Source of the DNA: Candidatus Binatia bacterium
GTDB taxonomy: Bacteria > Desulfobacterota > Binatia > UBA12015
DNA length: 64,000 bases
Reading direction: 5' to 3'
Assembly: GCA_029248525.1 (NCBI GenBank)
Contig: JAQWJE010000048.1
Location: 55,096 to 119,095 of the forward strand
Part shown: one piece after another, positions 1 to 8,981 of the stretch
How positions within the stretch are numbered: the first letter of the stretch is position 1
How the letters are laid out: every line of letters starts with the position of its first letter
Notes under the pieces: model-generated
Seen by the model: the letters and a program-made list of their open reading frames with translations, nothing else
Told to the model about the DNA's origin: nothing
The model's database searches: none
Made by a program: the position numbers and the translations under genes

Positions 1-623
1 ATATCCGGAATGGCAAAAGGGACGTTCTCGCTCATCCGTGTCTTGGCCGTCGGCGCAATGCAGTTCGCACGCACGCCGTATTTGTTCAGACCCGCCGCGG
101 CGCTGCGCACCAGAGAGACGATGCCACCTTTGGCCGATGCATAGTTCGCCTGCGCTACGGAGCCGGCAAAAGCGCCCGAAGTGAATCCCACCAACGAACC
201 ACTCTTCTGCTTGCGCATGACTGCCGAAGCCGCCCGGAAGAGCGTGAAATGCCCCTTCAAATGCGTCTCGATGACCGGATCCCAATCTTCCTCGGCCATA
301 TTGAAAAGCATTTTCTCGCGAAGGATCCCCGCGACACAGACCACGCCGTCGATCGTACCGAACGTATCGACGGCCTGCTGGACGATGCTTTCCCCACCCG
401 CCATCTCCGCAACAGAGCTCGGGTTGGCAACAGCTTCGCCACCTGCAGCCTTGATTTCAGCGACGACCTCGTTCGCGGGTTCGCTGGTCGGCTCACTACC
501 GTCCATCGACACTCCGTAGTCATTGACGACAACTTTGGCGCCGGCCTTGGCGCAGGCCAGAGCGACAGCGCGACCAATTCCTCGTCCCGCACCGGTAACA
601 GCGATGGATTTTCCTTCGAGCAT
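1..623 (-). CDS. SDR family NAD(P)-dependent oxidoreductase (C-terminus cut by window edge)
   Basis: The product begins MLEGKSIAVTGAGRGIG, a Rossmann TGxxxGxG cofactor motif. It continues with VVNDYG (strand 2), VVCVAGIL (NAG-like motif) and an active-site YASAKGG (YxxxK) near residue 165. The insert DYGVSMDGSEPTSEPANEV resembles long-insert SDRs such as the MFE-2 (3-hydroxyacyl-CoA dehydrogenase) type, so acyl-CoA or steroid metabolism is possible but not shown. The ATG at 623 gives the canonical N-terminus. The gene runs off the left edge after the conserved NCIAPTAKTRM segment, so only the last third is missing. It reads away from the left edge of the xthA block and shares its strand. Confidence 0.9.
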   Translation of the reverse strand, partial: MLEGKSIAVTGAGRGIGRAVALACAKAGAKVVVNDYGVSMDGSEPTSEPANEVVAEIKAAGGEAVANPSSVAEMAGGESIVQQAVDTFGTIDGVVCVAGILREKMLFNMAEEDWDPVIETHLKGHFTLFRAASAVMRKQKSGSLVGFTSGAFAGSVAQANYASAKGGIVSLVRSAAAGLNKYGVRANCIAPTAKTRMSENVPFAIPD

Positions 624-726
624 ACCCACTAGGTGTTCCTCCGTTCTTTTCTGAAGACCCGGAAATCCTAGCTTTTCGTCCGTCAAAGCGCACCTATCGC
701 TGAACGGCTGTCTTCCCAGTCATTCT

Positions 727-1512
727 CTAGCTCAAATCGAGGTCGATCCCGATCGGGCAGTGATCCGAGCCGAGGATCTTTGGTCGAATCCAGGCATCGC
801 GGACCTTGGGCATCAGGTCTTCGGAAGCGAGCATATGATCGATGCGCCAACCGATGTTTTTCTCCCGGATCCCGAAGCGTTGGCTCCACCAGCTATAGGC
901 GACATCCTCCGGATGAAAATGCCGAAAGGTATCGATCCAGCCTCGGTCCAGAAGTTCGCTGAAGGCCTCGCGCTCCTCCGGAAGGAAGCCACTGGTTTTC
1001 TGGTTCGGCTTGGGACGCGCCAAGTCGATCGCCTGTGGCGCCGTATTATAATCGCCGCAGATCAAAGCCGGCAGACCGGTTTCTCGCCGCGCCGCCTCTA
1101 CAACATCAAAAACTCGGCGCGTGAAGGCAAGTTTGTAGGGCACTCGAGAATTGTCGCGATCCTTCCCGCTGCCGTTGGGGAAATATACGTTTGCCAGCAA
1201 GAGTCCGGGAAATTTAGCCAACTGAAACCGGCCCTCGATATCGTAGGACTCCTCTCCCAAATCGATTGAGAGATCGCTCGGATTTTCGCGGGACAGAAGA
1301 CCCACACCGCTGTAGCCCTTCCGGCTGCGAGCCGCGTGCAGAGAAAAATGCGGAAAGCGCCGCAGGCGATCGATCTCGGCTGGTACATCCTCCAGCTGAA
1401 CCCGGGTTTCCTGCAGGCCCAGAACGTCAGCCTTCAGCTTGCGAATCTCGGTCGTAAACCCCTTTTGCACACAGGCCCGCAATCCATTCACATTCCAGGA
1501 TACAATTCGCAT
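727..1512 (-). CDS. xthA: Exodeoxyribonuclease III
   Basis: 261 residues, the normal length for bacterial ExoIII, a Mg-dependent AP endonuclease and 3'-5' exonuclease in base excision repair. All family blocks are present: N-terminal MRIVSWNVNGLRA, metal-binding Glu35 in LQETR, catalytic GDYNTAP with Asp154 and Asn156, the WWSQRFG..NIGWRIDH block, and a C-terminal GSDHCPIG carrying the catalytic Asp-His. The ATG start matches the family N-terminus exactly. The gene is downstream of and divergent from the glycosyltransferase at 1576. Nothing unusual is visible. Confidence 0.96.
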   Translation of the reverse strand: MRIVSWNVNGLRACVQKGFTTEIRKLKADVLGLQETRVQLEDVPAEIDRLRRFPHFSLHAARSRKGYSGVGLLSRENPSDLSIDLGEESYDIEGRFQLAKFPGLLLANVYFPNGSGKDRDNSRVPYKLAFTRRVFDVVEAARRETGLPALICGDYNTAPQAIDLARPKPNQKTSGFLPEEREAFSELLDRGWIDTFRHFHPEDVAYSWWSQRFGIREKNIGWRIDHMLASEDLMPKVRDAWIRPKILGSDHCPIGIDLDLS

Positions 1513-1575
1513 CCCCTCCCTTAACCCATCTCGGGAACGTTCGCAGTCCCCTGCCCGGGGCGGTAGGAAGAACGC

Positions 1576-2751
1576 ATGAGTTCTGCCGCCGATCGCCTCC
1601 CGCGAATCGCAGCATTTTCCGAGCTGCGAATTCCTTCGGCGATTCTTGGCGTAGATCAGATTTTCGAATTTCTGGCTGCCACAGGTATTTGCGAATTCCG
1701 TGCATCCTCATCGCTCGAGTTCCGTCCCGAAGATCTCGCATGGGCCGACAGCATCATTCTCGTTCGAGGCGCCTCCCAGCAGGAATCGCGGATTCAGAAG
1801 GAGGCCCTTCGTCTAGGAAAACGCACGGCCATTTATCTCGATGACGACCTCGAAAACGTACCCTCGACGGCCAGCAGTGCGCTATTCTTCCATACGGCGA
1901 CGGCACAGAAGGGCCTGCTCTCCATCCTCAAGGGTGCCGATCTCACTCTGGTGACCAACGAGTTCCTCGGACACTCCCTCGAGAAGCGCCACGGAGTGCA
2001 AGCAACCGTGCTGCGGCAGCCTCGACCTGCTCCGCCCATAACGCCGCCGCAGGCAGCCTCCGAATACGGAAACACGATTCGCATCGGATTTCTCGGCAGC
2101 TTCGATCACCACGCATTTCTGGAAGAGCTTCTCGAGGAACCGGTGAGGAAAGTTCAAGAAAAATTCGGACAGCAGGTCCGGTTTGTCTTCTGTGGAAGCG
2201 CGCCTGCTTTCGCTGCGGCGATCGGGGCCGAAGTCATTCCCTATGAAATGGATTTCCACGCCTGGCGGCAGCGTGCGGCGGGCCTCGGTATCGATATCGG
2301 GCTGGCTCCCTTGCCGAGCGCCGACTTTCATCGAGCCAAGTACTGGAACAAATACCTGGAGTACGGATCACTGGGGATTCCTGGAATCTATTCCGAAGAT
2401 TCACCGAACGCGACGGTAGTCCGCTCCGAGCAAACCGGGTTGATTGTTCCCAACGAACCCGAAGCGTGGGGAAACGCCATCGAAAGGCTGATTCGCGATG
2501 AGGGATTCCGGGCAGATCTCGGACGTGCCGCAGCACAAGATGTCGAATCACGCTTCTCGGAGAAAGCACTCGCGTCACAATGGCGCGACGCAGTTCAGCC
2601 ATTACTCGCACACAGGGCTCCAGCAACCGAGACGAGCGCGATCCGGATCGCGCAGGGGCCCTGGCAGCATTGGAGGGATCGCTACGCGCTTTATGGGGCG
2701 CGCCGAACCATCGCGATGCTCAGGCGACGGCTCCAGCGTAGGCGCGGATAA
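1576..2751 (+). CDS. Glycosyltransferase, GT-B fold (GT4-like)
   Basis: 391 residues with no signal peptide or membrane segment. The C-terminal half has the GT-B donor domain: IRIGFLGSFDHH opening the domain, then LGIDIGLAPLPSADFHRAKYWNKYLEYGSLGIPGIYS, where the usual Glu-containing nucleotide-sugar motif region lies, and GLIVPNEPEAW. The N-terminal half is less conserved. It probably adds a sugar in the surface-glycan pathway served by the convergent ABC exporters. Its 3' end overlaps the convergent ATPase gene by 32 bases. Donor and acceptor cannot be read from sequence. Confidence 0.8.
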   Translation: MSSAADRLPRIAAFSELRIPSAILGVDQIFEFLAATGICEFRASSSLEFRPEDLAWADSIILVRGASQQESRIQKEALRLGKRTAIYLDDDLENVPSTASSALFFHTATAQKGLLSILKGADLTLVTNEFLGHSLEKRHGVQATVLRQPRPAPPITPPQAASEYGNTIRIGFLGSFDHHAFLEELLEEPVRKVQEKFGQQVRFVFCGSAPAFAAAIGAEVIPYEMDFHAWRQRAAGLGIDIGLAPLPSADFHRAKYWNKYLEYGSLGIPGIYSEDSPNATVVRSEQTGLIVPNEPEAWGNAIERLIRDEGFRADLGRAAAQDVESRFSEKALASQWRDAVQPLLAHRAPATETSAIRIAQGPWQHWRDRYALYGARRTIAMLRRRLQRRRG

Positions 2752-3448
2752 CGGCCTCTGTCGGGCCATCTTCCCGCACCTCGCCTGATTCAACCCAGAT
2801 ACACCTGTCCGACATCGCCCGGATCGTTTCCATATCGTGGCTGATCAAAACAACCAGGGAAGCATTCTCGACCATGCTGTCGAGGCGCTCCTGCGCCTTT
2901 GCCTGAAATCGTGCGTCACCCGCCGCGACAATCTCGTCGAGCAACAAGACATCGGGCTGAATGGCTGTCGATACCGCAAAGGCCAGCCTGAGAAACATCC
3001 CGAAAGAATAGGTTTTGACAGGACGCTCAAGCGCCGTGCCCAACTCGGTGAACTCGGCGATCGCGGGGAGTGCCGCTTGCGCTTCGCTGCGCGACATCCC
3101 GAGCAGGAGAGCCCGGGTCAACATATTGTCGAACCCGCTGGCCTCCATTTCGAACCCGGTCGCCAACTCGAAAAGACTGGCGACGTCGCCCTCCACCTGA
3201 ACGCGACCTTCCGTCGGGGTATAAATCCCGCACATCGTCTTGAGCAGAGTGGTTTTGCCTGCTCCGTTCCAACCGATGACGCCGACCCTCTCGCCGGTGC
3301 GGATCGTGAGAGAAATCTCATGCAGAGCGCGCACGCCATCATCGTCCATTTGCGCTGTGGCTCCGCTGAAAAAACCGGCCAATCGATCTCGCAGACGGAA
3401 ACCGTTCTTGCCCGGAAAATGTAACGATACCTTCTCGAGATCGATCAT
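2720..3448 (-). CDS. ABC transporter ATP-binding protein, polysaccharide export type without Wzt C-domain
   Basis: 242 residues. Walker A is GWNGAGKTT near residue 58, the Q-loop region is followed by a signature-like TYSFGMFLRLAFA, and Walker B is VLLLDEIVAAGDARFQAKA, then the H-loop LISHD. The LDE(I/V)xxxGD and F..KA residues are typical of the Wzt/TagH/KpsT glycan-export ATPases. The protein stops after the nucleotide-binding domain, so it lacks the C-terminal substrate-recognition domain carried by the second ATPase at 5234-6460. Its ATG overlaps the stop of the permease gene (ATGA), making a permease-ATPase pair. Confidence 0.92.
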   Translation of the reverse strand: MIDLEKVSLHFPGKNGFRLRDRLAGFFSGATAQMDDDGVRALHEISLTIRTGERVGVIGWNGAGKTTLLKTMCGIYTPTEGRVQVEGDVASLFELATGFEMEASGFDNMLTRALLLGMSRSEAQAALPAIAEFTELGTALERPVKTYSFGMFLRLAFAVSTAIQPDVLLLDEIVAAGDARFQAKAQERLDSMVENASLVVLISHDMETIRAMSDRCIWVESGEVREDGPTEAVIRAYAGAVA

Positions 3449-4266
3449 AGCCAGAATACCACCGAAGAACGCGAGCGTCGGAGAGCAACGATCGCGAGCG
3501 GCACCAGAAGCAGCAGGACAATCGCCGAGGCGATATAGTGAGAGAGTGGCGGGAGGTCGCCGAAAACAAGAGGGGTCCGAACAAGCATCAGCAAATGGTA
3601 AACCGGGTTAAAGGTGAGCAGCCAGGATAGCCCATGCTCCACAAGCATCTGAGGCGGATACATAATCGGGGTCGCGTAGAATAGAGCCTGCACGCCAACC
3701 GTCTGTACGTATGTGAAATCGCGCACCATCGTATTGAGGACCGCCGAGAGACTGGCCAGAGCGATCCCGAAAATCAGCCAGGCCCCAAGAGCCGGCAGGA
3801 TACTTAGCCAGGAAGCATTGATGGTGCCGCCCAGAACGACCGTCACCAGCGTGGCCGCAAAGAGGCCAAAGCAGAGCGCCGCGAAGGCACCGAACGCCAT
3901 ACGGAGAGGATAAGCCGCCAAAGAGACGTTCGGGACCTGCTTGATGTAGCCCTCGGCCGCGATGAAGGCGATCGCGCCGCCTTCAAGGCAGGCAACGAAA
4001 AAGGCCCATAAGGTCAGATTCACGAACAAATAGGGCAAGAACTCCGCGAGTCCCTGATCAAAAACCTTGGCGAACACCGCACCGATGACCAAAGACATCC
4101 CGAGCGGCGACAGGATCGCCCAGAGCATTCCAAGGCCGGTAGAGGTGTAGCGTCGCACCAGATCCAGGCGCGCCAACTGCCAGGCAATCGATAATGTCTG
4201 CTGGAAAGCCTCCTGCTTGCGGGGAGCTACCAATATCTCGCCGGGCGAACCTTTCACTGGAACCAT
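3445..4266 (-). CDS. ABC-2 type permease for glycan export (first pair)
   Basis: 273 residues with about six hydrophobic segments. The cytoplasmic N-terminal segment has the family signature LARLDLVRRYTSTGLGMLWAILSPL, and a central segment reads MVRDFTYVQTVGVQALFYATPIMYPP. These are hallmarks of Wzm/TagG/KpsM-type permeases, which form a channel for lipid-linked glycans across the inner membrane. The coding start overlaps the end of the upstream GT2 gene by 13 bases. The protein is paired with the ATPase at 2720-3448 through an ATGA overlap. Confidence 0.92.
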   Translation of the reverse strand: MVPVKGSPGEILVAPRKQEAFQQTLSIAWQLARLDLVRRYTSTGLGMLWAILSPLGMSLVIGAVFAKVFDQGLAEFLPYLFVNLTLWAFFVACLEGGAIAFIAAEGYIKQVPNVSLAAYPLRMAFGAFAALCFGLFAATLVTVVLGGTINASWLSILPALGAWLIFGIALASLSAVLNTMVRDFTYVQTVGVQALFYATPIMYPPQMLVEHGLSWLLTFNPVYHLLMLVRTPLVFGDLPPLSHYIASAIVLLLLVPLAIVALRRSRSSVVFWL

Positions 4267-5237
4267 GCCATGACCTCGGATGATGGGCGCCGGCGCCGCG
4301 ACTCAATCCAGCGATGCTGATCCCTTCCATGTCGCCACCCACGCAAAGCTTCGCCGAGTCCGGGAAGTGACGACCATTCACGAAATAGACACCCACCCAC
4401 CACAATCAGATCACGGAAGACTCCCGGCCATCCGCAATGACGCCAGGTCGTGGCATCCGCATTCTTCCAGCGCATCAGAAAACGATTGCGCACCGAATGG
4501 CGATTCAAAACAGCAGAGACCTCTGACCTTCGTTCGGGCAACACGGAGCGCACGTGATACCCGATCGCTGCCGGCACGTAAAGGCAGTCCCAGCCAAGGC
4601 TTTGCGCACGCCACGCGACGTCCGCATCTTCTCGATAGGAGAAAAAGTCCGGATCGAAAAATGCACCCTCTATCGAAATATCCTCGATCATCGAGCGTCG
4701 GTACATCGCGGCAGCTCCGGAGGCTCCGAAAACCAACTCTTCGCAATCCCAGGAACCGTCGTCCAACGCCCCCGACCCACGATCCAGATGTCGAAAACTG
4801 CGAAACATTTCCATTCCTGCCGAATCAATTTTCGCGGGGCTGAGCGGATTCAGGTTCGCATCCATGCGTCGAAGCTTCCCACAGAGAGTTCCCATCCGTT
4901 CGCTCGGATTTCGAGAGAGGGCTGCCGACAACTCTGCGAGAAAATCATGCTCGAGACGAGCATCCGGGTTCAGCGCGAGAACCCAATCCGAAGTGGTCCG
5001 TGCGATCGCACGGTTCTGGCCCCTAGAAAACCCCAGGTTTTCTCGCGCCTGATCGACAAAAGTGACGACCGGATGATTCTCGGCAATCCGAATACTTTCA
5101 TCGGTGGAACCATTATCCACCACCACTACCTCGAAAGGCATCCGGGTCTGTCCGGCCAGGGCATCGAGGCATGCAGGCAAATAGGCAGCGCTGTTCCAGC
5201 TCACGATCGTCACGCTGATTGTGCTGGCATGACTCAT
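4254..5237 (-). CDS. Glycosyltransferase family 2 (rhamnosyltransferase-like)
   Basis: 327 residues. The N-terminal GT-A domain reads ISVTIVSWNSAAYLPACLDAL, then VVVDNGSTDES, a predicted donor site WVLALNPDARLE (DxD-like NPDA) and EDADVAWRAQSLGWDCLYVPAAIGYH. This matches GT2 enzymes such as WbbL-type rhamnosyltransferases. No membrane segment is seen. It lies between the two exporter pairs in the same transcription unit. Its ATG overlaps the stop of the Wzt-like gene (ATGA). It likely extends the exported polysaccharide; linkage and sugar are unknown. Confidence 0.92.
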   Translation of the reverse strand: MSHASTISVTIVSWNSAAYLPACLDALAGQTRMPFEVVVVDNGSTDESIRIAENHPVVTFVDQARENLGFSRGQNRAIARTTSDWVLALNPDARLEHDFLAELSAALSRNPSERMGTLCGKLRRMDANLNPLSPAKIDSAGMEMFRSFRHLDRGSGALDDGSWDCEELVFGASGAAAMYRRSMIEDISIEGAFFDPDFFSYREDADVAWRAQSLGWDCLYVPAAIGYHVRSVLPERRSEVSAVLNRHSVRNRFLMRWKNADATTWRHCGWPGVFRDLIVVGGCLFREWSSLPGLGEALRGWRHGRDQHRWIESRRRRPSSEVMAWFQ

Positions 5238-6460
5238 GGCTTCACCCAGTCGGCCGCTACCGGCAACTGAGCAACCCCGGTGAAAGTCGATTCATCATGA
5301 TCGACCACTTGAAACACCAGCGCCCGATCCCACCAATCGTAGTTTTCCTCAAGATGTGTCGCGCCACGGTGCAAGGCGATCGATACCGAATAGCTGCCCG
5401 GCCCCAGCCGCAACTCAGTCGCGAACGAAACCTGCAAGGTCGTCGCCGCGCCCTCCGGTGACTCCAGTTGGAGATGGTGGGTATTGGTCCCGAAAATTTC
5501 ATTGCCCAAACGGTCGCGAATCAGGAAGCCGACGCTTGGGATCGCGCAGTCTTCATCGCGCGAAAATTCCACGGAGAGCCGAACCGGGGTGCCGACCGGG
5601 AAGACCTGCGACGGGGCCCCGTCCTTGTCCAGAAGTTCGACCTGCCGGATGCATGCGCCGCCCACCCCGGTGCGCGTCGAAACCTCACCGTCACCCATCT
5701 CATTCTGCTCGATTGGCGTGGCTGCCCCCTCCTTGGCGGCAATCCGGGCGTTATAGAAGTCATAAACCGTGGATGGTTTCCCCTCACAAACGACGGTACC
5801 CCGATCCAGCAGAAGAACTCGGTCACAGAGGGCTTTCACAGCGCCCGGGTCGTGCGTCACGAAAAGCACCGTTGTCCCTGCGGCACGCATTTCGTGAATG
5901 CGCCCCATCGATCGGTGCTGGAAAAACATATCACCAACCGAGAGTGCCTCATCCACAATCAGCACATCAGGCCGAACGGCTGTGGCCGCGCTGAACGCCA
6001 AACGGACCTGCATACCGGTCGAATACGTTCGCACGGGCTGATCCATATGATCGCCCAATTCCGAAAACTCCTGAATCCAGGGCAGAACATCCCTGATTTC
6101 AGGTTCGCTCATACCCAGAAGTTGGCAGGAGAGGCGAGCATTCTGCCAACCCGTGAAATCGGGATGGACACCGATCCCCAGTTCCAGAAGGGCTGCAACC
6201 TTGCCTGTAACCGAGAAACTTCCTTCCGTGGGGGATGTCGTCCCGGTGAGCAAACGTAACAGGGTGCTTTTTCCCGCGCCGTTCATCCCGATAATACCCA
6301 AAGCCTCTCCAGCCTCCACGTTGAAGCTGATATCCCGGAGGGCCCAATCGAGCGTGTGCAGGTCGCGGCGAGAGCCCGGCAGCAGTTCCCAGAGGCGGTG
6401 TCGCGAGCGCTGATAGCGGCGGTAGGCCTTACCCAGACCGGTGGCGATAATGCGACTCAT
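5234..6460 (-). CDS. ABC transporter ATP-binding protein with C-terminal Wzt-like domain
   Basis: 408 residues. Residues 1 to about 235 are the nucleotide-binding domain: Walker A GMNGAGKSTL, signature-like TYSTGMQVRLAFS, Walker B VLIVDEALSVGDMFFQ, H-loop FVTHD. Residues from about 270 form an extra beta-sandwich-like domain (SVEFSRDEDCAIPSVGFLIRD, then NEIFGTN and GPGSYSVSIALH), the pattern of the Wzt C-terminal domain that recognises the non-reducing-end cap of O-antigen chains. The gene is coupled to the permease upstream by a one-base TGATG overlap. Function: energise and select substrates for glycan export. Confidence 0.94.
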   Translation of the reverse strand: MSRIIATGLGKAYRRYQRSRHRLWELLPGSRRDLHTLDWALRDISFNVEAGEALGIIGMNGAGKSTLLRLLTGTTSPTEGSFSVTGKVAALLELGIGVHPDFTGWQNARLSCQLLGMSEPEIRDVLPWIQEFSELGDHMDQPVRTYSTGMQVRLAFSAATAVRPDVLIVDEALSVGDMFFQHRSMGRIHEMRAAGTTVLFVTHDPGAVKALCDRVLLLDRGTVVCEGKPSTVYDFYNARIAAKEGAATPIEQNEMGDGEVSTRTGVGGACIRQVELLDKDGAPSQVFPVGTPVRLSVEFSRDEDCAIPSVGFLIRDRLGNEIFGTNTHHLQLESPEGAATTLQVSFATELRLGPGSYSVSIALHRGATHLEENYDWWDRALVFQVVDHDESTFTGVAQLPVAADWVKP

Positions 6461-7242
6461 CAGAGGAAGTCCGGCATCTCTGCGGCAAAGCGGCGATGCG
6501 TGGCGCGTGCCAGAAGTGATAGAACCCCGATCGCAATGACGATGGGTAACAAGCTACCGAGGCCCGGAGCTTCGGCACCCAGAACGATCGCCTGGTAGCC
6601 CTCGACGACGCCCGTCATCGGATTGAGGGCCAGAGCCGATCTTGCCCAATCAGGTAAAACACTGCTGGGGTACACAACCGGCGTAAACCAGAACCAGTAC
6701 TGAGTGAGAATACCGGTTGCGTGGCCAGCATCCCGGAAAAAGACGTTCAGAACGCCAAGCGTGATACCTAGCGCCAATGCAAGAAGTTGCTGGAGCAGGA
6801 GCAGCGGTATGAATCGAAGAAGATCCCAACCCGGGAAATGCCCTGTCACCAGAAGAATCACCGTCAGTACCCCAAAAGTAACGGCGAAACTCATCGCGGC
6901 GGAAACAAAGACCATCGCGGGCAAGGCAAGCCGAGGGAAGGCCATCTTCTTGATCAGATTTCCTTCCTCCACGAAAATACTCGTGCAGCGCTGGAGGGTG
7001 TCGGCAAACAGGCCCCAGGGCAAGACTCCGGCGCAGAGAAAGATGCCGTAGGTCGAACCGCTCTCCATGCCGGGGAGGCGATGACCCATGATCTTGCCGA
7101 AAACAATCGTATAGATCAGGATCAGAGCCAACGGATTCAGGACCATCCATAGGGCTCCAAGCAGAGACCCCATATAGCGCTGACGAAAGTCCTTCCCGGC
7201 GAGGCCAAGAATGAATCGTCTATAGTCCCAGATTCCTCGCAT
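6460..7242 (-). CDS. ABC-2 type permease for glycan export, Wzm-like (second pair)
   Basis: 260 residues. The N-terminal motif LAGKDFRQRYMGSLLGALWMVLNPLALILIY and the later FFRDAGHATGILTQYWFWFTPVVYP are characteristic of Wzm/KpsM permeases. About six membrane segments are visible. It is the first gene of the five-gene minus-strand unit, and its stop overlaps the start of the Wzt-like ATPase. The unit begins about 80 bases after the 3' side of tRNA-Val. Substrate is inferred to be an O-antigen-like polymer because its partner carries the Wzt C-domain. Confidence 0.93.
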   Translation of the reverse strand: MRGIWDYRRFILGLAGKDFRQRYMGSLLGALWMVLNPLALILIYTIVFGKIMGHRLPGMESGSTYGIFLCAGVLPWGLFADTLQRCTSIFVEEGNLIKKMAFPRLALPAMVFVSAAMSFAVTFGVLTVILLVTGHFPGWDLLRFIPLLLLQQLLALALGITLGVLNVFFRDAGHATGILTQYWFWFTPVVYPSSVLPDWARSALALNPMTGVVEGYQAIVLGAEAPGLGSLLPIVIAIGVLSLLARATHRRFAAEMPDFL

Positions 7243-7322
7243 TTACCTGCTCAACCGTGCCAGATGTCCTGAGCAGTTGCGAGGAGGGGTCGCCGCAAAG
7301 GTACGTTTGCGGCGGAGTTTAG

Positions 7323-7396
7323 TGGTCGCACCCGGACTCGAACCGGGGACCCCCGCCATGTGAAGACGATGCTCTAACCAGCTGAGCTATGCGACC
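7323..7396 (-). tRNA. tRNA-Val (anticodon CAC)
   Basis: Minus strand reads GGTCGCA as the 5' acceptor arm, which pairs with TGCGACC. D-arm stem is GCTC/GAGC, anticodon stem TCGTC/GGCGG with loop TTCACAT, and T-arm CCCGG-TTCGAGT-CCGGG. The loop places CAC at positions 34-36, which decodes GTG. The CCA end is not encoded. It lies between the glycan export unit and the TonB cluster. Confidence 0.95.
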
Positions 7397-7427
7397 ATTG
7401 CTTTGGGTAGCAATCGAAGCCGATACA

Positions 7428-7459
7428 GAAAAGGGGTGGTCCCGAAGGAACCACCCCTT
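7428..7459 (-). terminator. Rho-independent terminator of the TonB cluster
   Basis: On the minus strand an AAGGGGTGGTTCC arm pairs with GGGACCACCCCTT (one G-T pair) around a short loop and is followed by TTTTC. It begins about 30 bases after the stop of the TPR gene, the last gene of the cluster. Confidence 0.8.
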
Positions 7460-7490
7460 AATTCACAACACCATTTGGCGATCGTCTGAC

Positions 7491-8969
7491 TCAGGAAGGC
7501 TGAACCGCCTCCACGACGACTTCATTCGCGGGCTCGATCACCGCCTCAACTTCGGGCTCGGGCTGTTCGATCGTGATCATTCCCGCCTCGAGGCCACCGA
7601 TAAGAACGGCTCGATCACCCTCGGGCAAATCGTACCAATCGGCCGGAATTCCATCGACCATCTCGACGACTTCTTCCTCTTTTTCTTCCTCGATCTCGAC
7701 TGGAATATGGCGCCCGACCTGACTCAACCATTGCTCGGCCGAAGCCTTGGTCTTGTCGAACTCCCTTGCTTCAAAGAAGGCATCACGAGCCTCTTCATAC
7801 TGCTCCAGGTTGAAGAAGGTGATTCCCTGCAGAAGATGGGCCATGGCTTCGTTGCGCAGTTCGCCCTTCTTGACAGCGCTCGCCAATGCTTCCTGTGCAT
7901 CGGCCCACTCGGCTTGATCAAGATATAATTGCGCAAGCCGAATATAGGCGTTTCCATCCTTGCCGCGGGCGGCGGACTCCTTGAGGGCAGGCAACGCCAG
8001 TTCGCGTTCGCGCGCCAACAACCAGGCTTGGGCCAACAAATCGTAGGCCTTGCGGTCCTTCTTGACGATGCCGGCCTTCATGCCCTTCTGCATCACGCGG
8101 CCTGCCTGGTAGGGGATCTCGCGTGTCATGTAGAGCTGAGCCAGGTTTCGATATTCGCTATCCTGGTTGAGCATCTTCTGGTGATAGGCCAGCTCGAGGA
8201 CGGCCAGTGCCCGAGCTTCATTCCCGAGTTCGTTGCTCAGAGCAGCGAGCTGGATGAAGTAGTTTTTCTTGGGGAAGCGCGCGACCAGAATTTCGAGTAC
8301 CCCGGCGGCCTTCTTGTACTGTTTGGTCTCGAAATAAAGAGATGAGGCCAACTGCAGCCAGGCTTCTTTGGGGGCCGCCGATCCATCAATCGCTTTCAGA
8401 ATCCAGGGGATGGCCTTGCGGGCCTGACGCTTCTGGGTCAGCGCGATCGCATACATATAGTAGGCATCGGGGGATGGCGTCTCCACTTGGGCAAAGTATT
8501 TATCGAAGGTCGCCAGCGCCTTCGAGTACTGCTCCTGCATGACGTAGAGTTGAGCCACGTTCATATAGGTGGCGGTCTGGGTCGCCTCCGGTAATGCATT
8601 CGGCTCAAGCGCCTTCTCGAAAGCAACCAATGCCTTTTTGTAATTCGGCGGATCCTGAGAGGAGTAGATGAAGCCGTAAAACTGCCACATGGTGGCTGTT
8701 TCGATGCCGTTGAGCTTCTTGCGGTCCTTCATTTCCTGAAGGATCGTCAGGGCCTCGCTCCACTGCTCGGCCGCGAGTGCTTCCTGAGCTCCCATAATTC
8801 GCTTGGCAGCCCATTTGCCCGGAGACTGGACCCGCCGCAATTGCGGCTTGGGCCGAGGCTTCTTGTCGTCATCCTGAGCCGCAACACCCGCCGCCATCGA
8901 AAAGACGAACAGGCCGCTCAGGAAAATACAGAGGAAAGTCTTGATCTTGCTGCGGGAAAACATTGCCAT
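7491..8969 (-). CDS. Secreted tetratricopeptide-repeat protein of the TonB cluster
   Basis: 492 residues. The N-terminus MAMFSRSKIKTFLCIFLSGLFVFSMAAGVAAQ is a signal peptide, so the protein is probably periplasmic. Most of the rest is helical TPR-type repeats, for example ATYMNVAQLYVMQEQYSKALATFDKYF and NAYIRLAQLYLDQAEWADAQEALASAV. The C-terminal 60 residues are acidic and low complexity. It is the last gene of a six-gene unit with DUF3450, ExbB, ExbD and TonB proteins, and TPR partners are known in TtpC-type TonB systems. It likely acts as a periplasmic scaffold that helps TonB reach the outer membrane; that role is inferred from context. Confidence 0.88.
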   Translation of the reverse strand: MAMFSRSKIKTFLCIFLSGLFVFSMAAGVAAQDDDKKPRPKPQLRRVQSPGKWAAKRIMGAQEALAAEQWSEALTILQEMKDRKKLNGIETATMWQFYGFIYSSQDPPNYKKALVAFEKALEPNALPEATQTATYMNVAQLYVMQEQYSKALATFDKYFAQVETPSPDAYYMYAIALTQKRQARKAIPWILKAIDGSAAPKEAWLQLASSLYFETKQYKKAAGVLEILVARFPKKNYFIQLAALSNELGNEARALAVLELAYHQKMLNQDSEYRNLAQLYMTREIPYQAGRVMQKGMKAGIVKKDRKAYDLLAQAWLLARERELALPALKESAARGKDGNAYIRLAQLYLDQAEWADAQEALASAVKKGELRNEAMAHLLQGITFFNLEQYEEARDAFFEAREFDKTKASAEQWLSQVGRHIPVEIEEEKEEEVVEMVDGIPADWYDLPEGDRAVLIGGLEAGMITIEQPEPEVEAVIEPANEVVVEAVQPS

Positions 8970-8981
8970 ATCAGGCTCCGA

